In this document: positions 10,299 to 16,985 of the stretch, piece after piece
Numbering within the stretch: position 1 is the first letter of the stretch
How the letters are laid out: each line of letters begins with the position of its first letter
Origin: Endothia cerciana
Taxonomy: Eukaryota > Ascomycota > Sordariomycetes > Diaporthales > Cryphonectriaceae
Assembly: GCA_026119935.1 (NCBI GenBank)
Contig: JALRMH010000121.1
Span: 1-16,985, forward strand
Length of the DNA: 16,985 nt
Reading direction: 5' to 3'
Notes under the pieces: generated by a model
What the model was told of the DNA's origin: nothing
The model's database searches: none
What the model saw: the letters and a program-made list of their open reading frames with translations, nothing else
Made by a program: the position numbers and the translations under genes

Positions 10299-10657
10299 TT
10301 ATAGGCTAGCTAGCGCCTAAATACATCTCTTAAGCTTTTTATACTACTCTTTATTAGTGTGTAGGATAGTAGCGCTTATTATATAAACACTAGCACTAAT
10401 AGTATAAATATATATATTTAACTTCTTTTAAAAGGGCTTAATAAGCTTAAAAGCTGTCTAGTTGAGCAGGTCCTCTATAGTAAAGTAGATGCTAAAGCAG
10501 CAGATAAGTGCCTCTTTATTAATAAAGTCAGTAGTAATAGCAGTGACATAGAGCATTATAATAGCGCTTATAATAAAAGTCTTGCTAAGACTGCAATTAT
10601 TAGCAAGAATATAAAACAAGAAGGGTAACTTAAGGTGCTAGTATATAATATATATAT
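10299..10657 (-). pseudogene. SNF2 helicase relic, exon 3 (Walker A exon)
   Basis: 359 bases (119 codons plus two). Helicase motif I lies at 10610-10578 and reads ILANNCSLSKT. The Asp-to-Asn changes and one Gly-to-Ser change match G to A after T on the coding strand, the RIP direction. It is followed by ALICCFSI, where related proteins have the LxxCPS strand of motif Ia. The donor is the non-optimal GTACAT. Confidence 0.85.
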
Positions 10658-10967
10658 CTGCAAGTACTTAGTTAGTATAGAAAACGCTTCTTATAGCTAG
10701 TCCCTTCTTTATTCTACCTTTGCCTCTGCCTCTGCCCTCTCTTTATAGTAGATAAGCTAAAGCGAAGGCCTAGCTACTTTAGTAGAATTATTCCTGTTTT
10801 CCTCTGTTTTTTAAAGAGGGATGTTATTCTCTCTCTTTTTTAAAGCTTCTAGACTTAATTAAGGCTAAAAATAACCCTATAATTTCTAGATATAATCAAG
10901 TCTAGAACCTTAAAAAAAAGAAATAAAAAAGGAATAAGAAGAAATAAAAGAGGGCTATAGAACTCAC
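10658..10967 (-). other. Intron 2 of the helicase relic (310 bp)
   Basis: Donor GTGAGT, branch point ACTAAC and acceptor TTGCAG are all close to fungal consensus and join exon 2 to exon 3 in phase to give Asp. A head-to-head pair of motif copies (10848-10871 and 10884-10906) lies 60-120 bases after the donor. The rest is pyrimidine-rich on the minus strand. Confidence 0.85.
10848..10906. repeat. Head-to-head pair of dispersed motif copies in intron 2
   Basis: tctagacttaattaagg (from 10848) and tctagatataatcaagtcta (from 10885) are opposed copies of the same motif about 13 bases apart, each beginning or ending with an XbaI-like TCTAGA. Together they form an imperfect inverted repeat of 59 bp. 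Confidence 0.75.
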
Positions 10968-12473
10968 CTATCACTTAGTGCTACTTAAATATAAAGGCAG
11001 GCTTGATAATATCATCCGGCTTAATAGTGCTTGTCTTATTATCCTGCGCAGACTCGACGTCGTCCTTATTATCATCCTCCTAGTCACGCTTAGCTACACG
11101 CTCTTTGCCCTTGCCCTGCTTAGCTTAGCTAGACAAGACCTAGGCCTTGCTAATAATGTCCTTATAACAGCGCTTAGTGTTCTCCTTGTTGAACATGTAG
11201 GTCTTCTAGTCGTCCTTATCTATCTTAAAAGCCTAGAATACACGCTGCTAGGGGTATATAGGAGGGGCGCTGCTAGCAGCTGTCTTATTAAGAGTGTAGA
11301 TAGCACTTAGGACCTAGTCAGCCTGCTCATGTTGTGTATTGCTGTCTATATTTAGGGTTCTGTCTGACTTCGCAAGCTTAGCAGCAAGGGCATCTGCGAC
11401 GGCAACGTAGGCATTAAGGTACTCAGCCTGCTTTTCTTATATTATTAGGCTGAAAAAGGCAGGGTTGATAGCGCGGTTGATATCCCTAGCTTTTAAGTTA
11501 TATGTAGGGCTGTAGAACTGCTAAATACCCTAGGCGATTATTTGCTATATCTTGAAGTCTATTAAAGTCTAGTCTATAATAAAGAGGTTCTTAGAGGTAT
11601 TTAACTAAGCTATCTAGTTTATAAAGGCAGAATGCTTCTCTATAACTATTTTAATAGTATATTCGAGCTCTAGGACCTTCTCCTTAGACGCATTCTTACT
11701 AAACTAGGTATAGTAGTTAGCTAGATATATATTAAGCTGATAAGCAACGTCTGATTTCCAGCTGCTATCAGCCAGCATAGTAGCGTGAAGCTAGTTATAG
11801 TTGATCTAGTCATGCTATAGGATAGTCTAGGCCGAATCTGTATTCTTCACTAAAATGCCTATCTTAGCATTGCTTACTTAGTATAAGGGCTTGTTCGCGT
11901 TAATAATAGCCTTTTAGAAGCTGACTACTCTTATAATGTCTTTGTGCTTGTAGTAGATTAGGCTAAGTATAGTATAGACGCGCTGCTAGTCCTTTAAGGT
12001 ATAGCCTTTAAAAGACTAGCTGTTAACGTATATATCCTTATTGATAACTTAGAAGCAGGATAGCTTGTCTTTTTTAATCAGGTTCTAGAAAGCAAGCTAG
12101 AAGCTAATATTAAAGGGGTTCGAAGCCTACTTCTCCTTAGCCTCTTTCTAGCATAATGCTTAAAACTCAGTGTTATACTGCAGGCTTTTAATACAGTATA
12201 ATAAGATCTAATATATATACAGGTATATAGTGTTGTATATATAGATGTTAGCGCTCTTCTTTTTAAGGCTAGCATTAGTAATGCAGTACTTTATCTTAAT
12301 AGGCTACGCGCTGTTTAAGCCCTGCTAGGCCTTCCGCATCGCAGCTATAATCTTACAGGTGCTAGAGCTAGCTATTATCATCTTAAAGGTAGTAAAGATC
12401 TTAAACTAGTTATATAATCAGGTGTTTTCTATATTATTAATCAATTTATATACAGAGCTAAGAAGCTGTAAAC
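10968..12473 (-). pseudogene. SNF2 helicase relic, exon 2
   Basis: 1506 bases in one unshifted frame, broken by TAG/TAA only. It encodes about 500 residues upstream of the helicase core, beginning LQLLSSVYKLINNIEN and ending in a Lys/Asp-rich linker (DDNKDDVESAQDNK) that probably forms a flexible region. It ends GTG ATA G before the donor GTGAGT. No family is recognised for this part. Confidence 0.85.
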
Positions 12474-12820
12474 CTAATATAGAAAGATTAGTGTTTTATA
12501 GCCTAGGCCTTAGGCTCTGGATTTCCTTTTTTTTTTTTTTTTTAGTAGCGCTAGGCTTGATTATATCCTATAAAGCTAGTGCGATTTCTCGGCGCAGTTG
12601 AGTCTAAGAGGAGCGGAAAAGAGAGGCTAGATTAATAGAGGAAGAAAAGAAAAAGAAGAAAAAAAAGAAGAAAAAAAAAAGGCAGAGGGGGGAAGAAAAC
12701 AGAAGAGGAGATAGCTATTAGGTAGGGCAGTATATTATGAGTTAGCTTTAACCCTGATAGTCACCTTACCTAATCCTTCCCTCTGCCTCTTCTCCCTTTT
12801 TCTGCCTTGCCTTTTTTTAG

Positions 12821-12850
12821 TAGCTCTGGACTTAATTGAGTCCTAAAATC
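12821..12850. repeat. Dispersed motif copy with near-perfect internal palindrome
   Basis: tagctctggacttaattgag (from 12821) followed by tcctaaaatc. The inner ggacttaattgagtcc is palindromic except for one T:G position. It is one of the two best copies for defining the family core. Confidence 0.8.
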
Positions 12851-12899
12851 GTAGAGTGGAAATCTTTTTTTTTTTAAAAGGGGGGGGGGGGCTTTTTAG

Positions 12900-12980
12900 T
12901 AGCTCTGGACTCAATTAGGTCCTGAAATCCTTAAGGTCGAAGGCTGGATTTTTAGGCCTAATTGAGTCCAGAGATAGCTA
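12900..12980. repeat. Inverted pair of dispersed motif copies in intron 1
   Basis: The copy at 12900-12930 (tagctctggactcaattagg...) and the opposed copy at 12946-12980 share arms of about 30 bases with a few mismatches around a 15-base centre. Each arm contains the palindromic core itself, so the whole can fold as one long hairpin or two small ones. A third copy of the same type sits 50 bases upstream (12821-12850). Confidence 0.85.
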
Positions 12981-13084
12981 AAAAGGGAAAGATAGAGAAA
13001 AAGAAGAAGAAAAAAAAAAAAAAATTTAGAGGGAGAGGAAAGGAGAGGAAAGGAAAGGAAAGGCAAAAAGGAGAGTCAACCTAC

Positions 13085-13685
13085 CTTTAGTATAGATAAA
13101 GGTATTTATAGCACCTAGGTTCCGGAAACCCTAATACTGCATGATGAAGCCTTTAAGAAGGGAAGCCTAGTTCAGCTTTATAAGGACACAGGTCCTATAG
13201 ATATAAAGGTTCGGCATAGCTACCTACTCTGCATACTTAGCCTTATATATCTTGCTTATATAGGGTTCCTTAGCTAGGATAGGGGGGTAATAAGCAAAGT
13301 CCTCGAGCTATTAGAGGGGCTTGATAAGGTGATAGTCTGAGCTTTTAGTAAAGTCGTAGGCTTGCTGCAGCTGCAGGGCCCTAGCAGCGTCGGTCTTAGG
13401 CAGAGCTAGGCTGATCAGGCTAAAGTAGAATATCTTCTTATCTAGGGCGGCCTAGACCTAGCCTTTAATCTTCTTATTTAGTTTCTTACAGGCAGTAGCA
13501 GTCGCTGCCTTATCTATAGCTGTCTTAGCAGGGCAGCTCTTCTTTTTAGCTGTGCTAGAGGATTCGGGCTAGTTATTAGCAGGGGTGCTTAGCAGGGTGG
13601 TACTGCTAGCAGCAGCAACCTTAATAGCACTATAAATAGCCTTCTTGCCCTTTCTGCTAGTAGCAGCGGCCTTCTTAGGCAGCAT
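13085..13685 (-). pseudogene. SNF2 helicase relic, exon 1
   Basis: It begins with ATG at 13685-13683 (MLPKKAAATSRKGKKA, a basic N-terminus) and ends in ACT AAA G before the donor GTAGGT. It holds 200 codons plus one base, with eight in-frame TAG/TAA codons. No known domain is seen. The start is chosen because it is the first ATG of the frame and the copy of the dispersed motif 40 bases upstream marks non-coding sequence. Confidence 0.85.
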
Positions 13686-14121
13686 AGCACTTATTTGCCT
13701 TGTTCTGTCTAGAGGGTTTTTTAGCATGTTTAGAATCAACTGTGCCTAAAAAAAATTAATAAAAAAAAAAAAAATTTAAAAAAAAAAAAGGGCAGGTAGG
13801 GCAGAAGGGCTGATTTATCAGCTAAGGGTTTAGGTTAAAGCGAGACTGCTCTGCTAGCTAGCCCTTTAAAAAAAGGTTAATCAGACACAGGGCAAAATAT
13901 AGGCTGCGAAGGCGCGAAGCCTGAGGGAAACAGAGTGGTTTTAGTAGTAAAAAAGGGGCAGAAGGCATGCATCTGGGTATCCTAGGCTATACAAGTAGTC
14001 TCTAAGGCAGCTAGCTAAGGCGGATTTAGCTAGGGGAAAGCTGCTAGGATGCGCGCGCGAAACAGAGTCTGCAGGTGTGCAAAGAGGGTAAGAAACAGGT
14101 GCGAGAGGTGCTAGGGAGGTC
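13686..14121. other. Upstream region of the helicase relic; no gene seen
   Basis: This contains a motif copy (13726-13748, tttagaatcaactgtgcctaa) about 40 bases before the helicase start codon on its coding strand, then A-rich runs at 13747-13790, then mixed sequence with CG-rich spots (gcgcgcgcg at 14051-14059). It should hold the helicase promoter, but no TATA or CAAT element is convincing. Confidence 0.45.
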
Positions 14122-14160
14122 TTTAAAGGGCCTTAAAGGGCCTTAAGGGGCCTTAAGAAG
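14122..14160. repeat. Short decamer tandem repeat (ccttaaaggg type)
   Basis: Four adjoining variants of a ten-base unit: tttaaaggg, ccttaaaggg, ccttaagggg, ccttaagaag. Each unit is nearly palindromic (CCTTAAGG). Probably replication slippage; no function suggested. Confidence 0.8.
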
Positions 14161-14400
14161 CTTTAAGAGGGTCAATGTACCTAGTTATAATAGTAGTTGT
14201 TATTAGTATTATAGTAAGAAGAGAGGAAGGTCTAGAGGAATAGGCTACGAAATAAGTTCGAGATATTTAGCCTTACTAGCGCAGCTAGCAGCGCAGAGAT
14301 GCTAGTACAGAACAGGCTAGAGGTGTAACTAGCCGGCCTGCGTGAATAGCTAGAGCGCTAGTATAGAAGAGGCGTAGCGCGGATTCTTACCTGCTAGCTA
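14161..14400. other. Non-coding stretch, no gene seen
   Basis: Mixed-composition sequence with many ctag/gctagc tetramers and no protein-like frame on either strand. It leads directly into the tandem promoter-like array. Confidence 0.4.
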
Positions 14401-14925
14401 GCCTGTTTTTTTAAATATAAGCAAATCCAGACTAATAATAATCAGACCCTACGCTAACTATATAAGAGATAGCAGATAGCAGGGCAGCTAGTTGATAACT
14501 ATACAGCTTGCAAATAGCATAAGCTTTTATCTATAGCTATGCTGTCAGGCCTTTTTTTTTAAGTATAAGCAAGTCTAGACAGATAATAACTAGACCTTAT
14601 GCTAGCTGTATAAGAGATAGCAGATAGTAGAGTAGCTAGTCGATAATTATATAGCTTGCAGGTAGCATAAGCTTTTATCTATAGCCTTGCTATTAAGCTC
14701 TTTTTTTTTTAAGCTATAAGCGAGTCCAGACAGATGATAACTAGATCCTATGCTAGCTATATAAGAGATAGCAGACAGCAGGGTAGCTAGTCGACAACTG
14801 TTATAACCTGCAGGTAGTATAAGCTTTTATCTATAGCCTTGCTGTCGGGCCCTTTTTTTTTTTTTTTTTTTTTTTTAGAGCGCAAGCGAGTCTAGACAGA
14901 GAACAACCAGACCTAGGACCTTATC
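14401..14925 (+). repeat. Tandem array of promoter-like units (~148 bp, three copies plus a diverged fourth)
   Basis: Each unit has a T run, then ataagcaagtctagacagat-like sequence, then tataagagatagcaga, then cttgcaggtagcataagctt and ttatctatagccttgct. The tataagaga element lies at 14461, 14609 and 14760, giving periods of 148 and 151. A fourth unit begins after a 24-base T run (14853-14876) with gcaagcgagtctagac and diverges before a TATAAATAG box. Tandem copies upstream of a TATA box resemble the U3 part of an LTR or a duplicated promoter; no polyprotein or paired LTR is visible here, so a solo LTR is only a possibility. Confidence 0.85.
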
Positions 14926-14943
14926 CTAGCTAGAGAGAGAGAT

Positions 14944-14952
14944 TATAAATAG
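14944..14952 (+). promoter_or_regulatory. Candidate TATA box (TATAAATAG)
   Basis: A textbook TATA element occupies the position in the fourth repeat unit where the earlier units have TATAAGAGA. About 25-60 bases downstream lies ctggtcaactagaagaaccc and a CT-rich stretch (ttctctaaatctctctgc), typical of fungal transcription starts. It would drive rightward transcription, but no gene lies downstream. Confidence 0.45.
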
Positions 14953-15303
14953 ACTCTCAGGCACCTGGTCAACTAGAAGAACCCTAGTTCTCTAAATCTC
15001 TCTGCATTAATCGTTAGATAATCTTTCTAATAAGCGCCCTCCTACTCTATACCCTTTACTTCAGTTTATCAATAGTCCTATATTATAATATAGACTTCAC
15101 GTACTATAATAGGTATTATAAAACGATCCTTTTTATAGAAAGCTATACTGTTACTACCTAATAGTCTAGGTATATACTATATATATAGTTAGAAGGGATA
15201 GTTAAACAGAGTATTCGAATAGTAGCTAATCTTTTAAATTAATAGCGCAGTAGCACCTTCTACTACAAGTTGTTATATATATATAAAGTGTACTAGGCGA
15301 TAA
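14953..15303. other. Non-coding stretch downstream of the TATA box
   Basis: AT-rich and RIP-like (many TATA and TAGTA words). No protein-like frame or RNA gene is seen. Confidence 0.4.
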
Positions 15304-15353
15304 GATATAGATATAGATATATATATCTATATATATATATATATATATATATA
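15304..15353. repeat. (TA)n microsatellite with GATATA start
   Basis: gatatagatatagatatata passes into an almost pure TA run ending at 15353. Simple sequence repeat, able to form a cruciform. Confidence 0.95.
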
Positions 15354-16139
15354 AAGGGGGCTTCTTTAAAGTAATAGAAATAAATAAACTTTAGGTAATA
15401 AGCACTGCAGTAATCTAAGGGATTCTAAAGTATCTTAAAGAGTTGATGCTAATAAGAGCAGTGCTAAAGACAGGCCTTGAATATAGAAACACAACTAAAG
15501 TCTAAATGCAAGTATTCACTACCTTTAGGGCTTTTAGGTGTGTACAGGACTAGAAACTTAGATAGACAACTAAAGAGCAACTATAAATGTACTCTGACAA
15601 GAAGGAAATGTCTATCCTTTTATAGCTAGCTCTTTAGTCTTGAGTTTAGCTAAATCAATATCAAGCTTATTAATCCTTATACTAGACGCTACCCCCTTGT
15701 ATATATAATTATGCTGCTGACTATTAGACTCTCTAGCAGTTAGTTATCTTTATTATTTATAGTCTGTTTTATAACCTGCATATTAGATAGAGGTTATCAC
15801 ACCTGAGGAAAAGGCAGGAGATCTTCGCTTCTTTATATAGGATCGTCCTAGTAAGAGAGGGGTAGAGAGGCTATAGTATAAATAAAGACCTAAAGTAGAG
15901 GTTAGGTGCTTTTCTCTTTTCTCTTCTCTTTTTTTCCTTTTTTTTTCTTTTTTCGTATAGTTAGAATAGCTTGTGTTAGAAAAAAGAAAGAAAGAAAGAA
16001 AGATAAAATACTAGGGCCCCTTTTTCTAGAATCAATTGAATCAGATAGCGATAAAAATATAGAGAAGATATAGAGGGCATATAGAATAAGGGAAAGCCTT
16101 TCGTCTCTCTTGCTTTCTTACTTTCTTTTTATATCTAGG
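15354..16139. other. Less mutated non-coding region, possible solo-LTR relic
   Basis: Here CA and TG dinucleotides are commoner than in the left half, so RIP is weaker. Two related words (acaactaaagtct near 15491 and acaactaaagagc near 15568) and a run of small inverted segments are seen, but no ORF. A long pyrimidine tract occupies 15908-15954, followed by a (GAAA)n stretch at 15980-16003. A motif copy lies at 16023-16050 (tctagaatcaattgaatcag). Confidence 0.4.
15980..16003. repeat. (GAAA)n microsatellite
   Basis: Four to five repeats of gaaa following an aaaaaag start. It faces the pyrimidine tract 15908-15954, so the two could pair as an imperfect hairpin. Confidence 0.85.
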
Positions 16140-16254
16140 TTAAGATGTGGTTGTGCCTTCTATTGCTCCTCCTCCTCCTCTTCCTCATCGCCGCATTATT
16201 ACTGCTAGCTAGACCCTAGATTTACCCTACCTAGAGGAGGGGGAGGGGAGACAA

Positions 16255-16329
16255 GGGGGTTTCATAGCTTCATGTAGCTATACCTGCTTGTGTAGCTTTA
16301 CTCTAGATTTGAAGGGCAGCGAAACCCCC
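16255..16329. repeat. Inverted repeat with gggggtttc / gaaaccccc arms
   Basis: Arms at 16255-16263 and 16321-16329 are exact reverse complements of nine bases around a 57-base centre. The centre itself has tagctttactct (16297-16308), whose reverse complement occurs at 16360-16371 in the next hairpin, so the two structures are alternatives or parts of one larger fold. Confidence 0.7.
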
Positions 16330-16344
16330 CTAGAAGAGGAAGAC

Positions 16345-16395
16345 AGGGGTTTGTCATGCAGAGTAAAGCTACTCTACTCTGCGTGACAAACCCCT
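16345..16395. repeat. Strong hairpin: 21 bp arms, 9 base loop
   Basis: Arms 16345-16365 (aggggtttgtcatgcagagt...) and 16375-16395 pair over 21 bases with a single T:C difference (a G:U pair if transcribed). The loop is aagctactc. A structure this strong in an otherwise unpaired region suggests a MITE remnant, a stem-loop RNA, or a replication-slippage palindrome. Confidence 0.9.
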
Positions 16396-16690
16396 GCTGC
16401 TTTATCGAAGCAGGCAGGGGTCCTGGAAAAGGTAGGGAGGAGGAATACTAAAACGGCAGGTAATAACAGCTACAGCGAGAAACGTAGATTGCAGCTAGGA
16501 AATAAAGAGAAAGAGGCTGCAAAAAGGAGGAGGCTGATCACAGCAGGGGCGCCGATTGAATAAGCCTGCGCGGCCTGCATCTAGACGACCCTGTAGTAGA
16601 GAGAGAGGGGGGGAAGGCTGAGGGTGTACTAAGGCCGGGCGCTGGATTTTCACTAAGTCCTTATAGCTAGCCTGCCTGACGCTAACTCTA

Positions 16691-16985
16691 CCGCCAGCAA
16701 GATAACACTTAAATATTATAATAGCTTTTAAGCTTCAGCTATTTTATAATAGTATAAATCTAATTAGAATTTATTAAAATATTATAAGTAGAAAGAATAA
16801 ATTTAAGGAATTTAATATTCTTTTAATAAAAGATGTATTTAGAAAGATTATAATATAGTTTAATAATATAGAGCTATTATAAAACTTAGTATAAGTGCTA
16901 AGTATATAAGTTATAATTTAAAGAAAAGATAAAGATATTATTAAGATATATAATATAATAAATATTAATAAGCTTTTAAAGCACT
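16691..16985. other. Extremely AT-rich terminal segment
   Basis: Composition changes sharply after gataacacttaaat to almost only A and T with scattered TATAAT words. This is the appearance of heavily RIP-mutated repeat DNA, probably the edge of another transposon that continues beyond the window. A plus-strand frame around 16800-16920 is faintly protein-like (with many TAA/TAG) but too degraded to assign. Confidence 0.5.

Larger units (their letters stand above)
12474..13084 (-). other. Intron 1 of the helicase relic (611 bp)
   Basis: The donor is GTAGGT and the acceptor is ATATTAG, with a branch-point-like CACTAAT about ten bases before it; the phase (1 to 1) restores Gly. This is very long for a filamentous ascomycete intron. 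It contains five copies of the dispersed palindromic motif, a T11-A4-G12 block near 12865-12891, a T17 run (12527-12543) and purine-rich tracts. No coding frame is seen inside. Confidence 0.8.
6499..13685 (-). pseudogene. SNF2-family helicase, full-length five-exon gene inactivated by RIP
   Basis: Five exons (13685-13085, 12473-10968, 10657-10299, 10158-8264, 7909-6499) join in perfect phase to 1924 codons including a TGA stop. Dozens of in-frame TAG/TAA codons make it non-functional. Motif I reads ILANNCSLSKT (residues 719-729), a mutated form of the family's LADDxGLGKT; motif II region reads VFDIIFLDK (about 1035-1043) for the expected DEIH-type box; motif III reads LSTMP (1069-1073) for LSATP. 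The C-terminal helicase domain spans exons 4-5, with VVFIDK before the junction and QAFYQIIYISQ (1539-1549) for the family's QAxxRxxRxGQ motif. The N-terminal ~700 residues are Lys-rich and unassigned. The C-terminus has a Glu/Ala/Lys coiled coil and a basic KKARKAKKARKARK tail like a nuclear localisation signal. The intact ancestor would be a nuclear DNA-dependent ATPase translocase; its specific role (Rad5/Rad16-like or other) cannot be fixed. Confidence 0.93.
16140..16690. other. GC-richer, weakly RIP-affected island with inverted repeats
   Basis: This stretch retains CG-containing words (cgccgca, gcgcggcc, ggccgggcgc) and ordinary CA/TG content, unlike the rest of the window. No reading frame of useful length was found and no RNA gene is recognised. 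It contains the two inverted repeats listed separately and ends abruptly where very AT-rich DNA begins. Confidence 0.5.

Noticed and set aside
10201..10720. A second transposase gene nested in a long intron between exon 2 and exon 4
   Set aside because: Splice sites with a branch point and correct phase make 10657-10299 an ordinary exon carrying helicase motif I, so no nested gene is needed.
10978..11310. Plus-strand 110-codon Leu-rich ORF
   Set aside because: Antisense of helicase exon 2, whose frame and splice phases are consistent on the minus strand.
12078..12275. Minus-strand 65-codon ORF
   Set aside because: Out of frame with helicase exon 2, which covers the same bases with better protein character.
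6499..13685. A nuclear code with TAG/TAA read as glutamine and TGA as the only stop
   Set aside because: Some TAG codons replace Trp or Arg in conserved helicase motifs, and catalytic Asp, Gly and Ala residues are also mutated in the G-to-A direction. Non-coding DNA shows the same bias. RIP explains all of this; reassignment explains only part.
14401..15060. Annotation as a complete LTR
   Set aside because: The TATA box and U3-like repeats fit, but no TG/CA ends, target duplication, primer-binding site or partner LTR could be seen.
1..16985. CRISPR arrays, tRNA or rRNA genes, bacterial promoters or ribosome sites
   Set aside because: No spaced direct repeats of CRISPR form, no tRNA cloverleaf boxes or rRNA sequence recognised by eye, and the spliced eukaryotic gene rules out a bacterial reading.

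Overview
The window looks like a repeat-derived, probably subtelomeric or accessory, segment of a filamentous ascomycete (Pezizomycotina). The main reason is a strong signature of repeat-induced point mutation (RIP). Long reading frames are broken almost only by TAG and TAA where Gln or Trp is expected. Helicase motifs carry G-to-A changes after T (Asp to Asn, Gly to Ser). TpA is very common, and large coding relics show no indels. A class-level identification is not possible from the sequence alone.

All recognisable coding relics lie on the minus strand, in the order SNF2 helicase, ubiquitin-like segment, large unknown protein. (1) 13685 to 6499 is a five-exon gene for a SNF2-family helicase. 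Its four introns have recognisable splice sites, with clear branch points in two. The splice phases close exactly into 1923 codons ending in a genuine TGA, so the gene is full length but disabled by point mutations. (2) 6019 to 5684 encodes a ubiquitin-like fold in which a 33-residue (99 bp) block is present in tandem; the last copy runs on to a diverged C-terminus without RLRGG. (3) 5575 to 304 is one uninterrupted minus-strand frame of about 1757 codons for a large protein I do not recognise, with Ser-rich, Gln-tract and Glu/Ala-rich regions. RIP acts on duplicated DNA, so the helicase and the large gene probably belong to multicopy sequence. Whether the three form one element is inference.

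The most unusual structure is a dispersed, roughly 20 bp, near-palindromic sequence family (core close to GACTYAATTRWRTC, often inside TCTRGAC...). I found copies in every intron of the helicase gene, just upstream of its start codon, and around the ubiquitin-like and unknown genes, but no full copy in the helicase exons. Copies are often paired head to head, including a perfect 24 bp inverted repeat in intron 4, and often lie beside long A, T or G runs.

The right third (13686 to 16985) has no convincing gene. It holds a decamer repeat, a tandem array of promoter-like units of about 148 bp ending at a TATAAATAG box, microsatellites, a milder-RIP and more GC-rich segment with strong inverted repeats (16140 to 16690), and a very AT-rich end. 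The first 300 bases are also AT-rich and non-coding.
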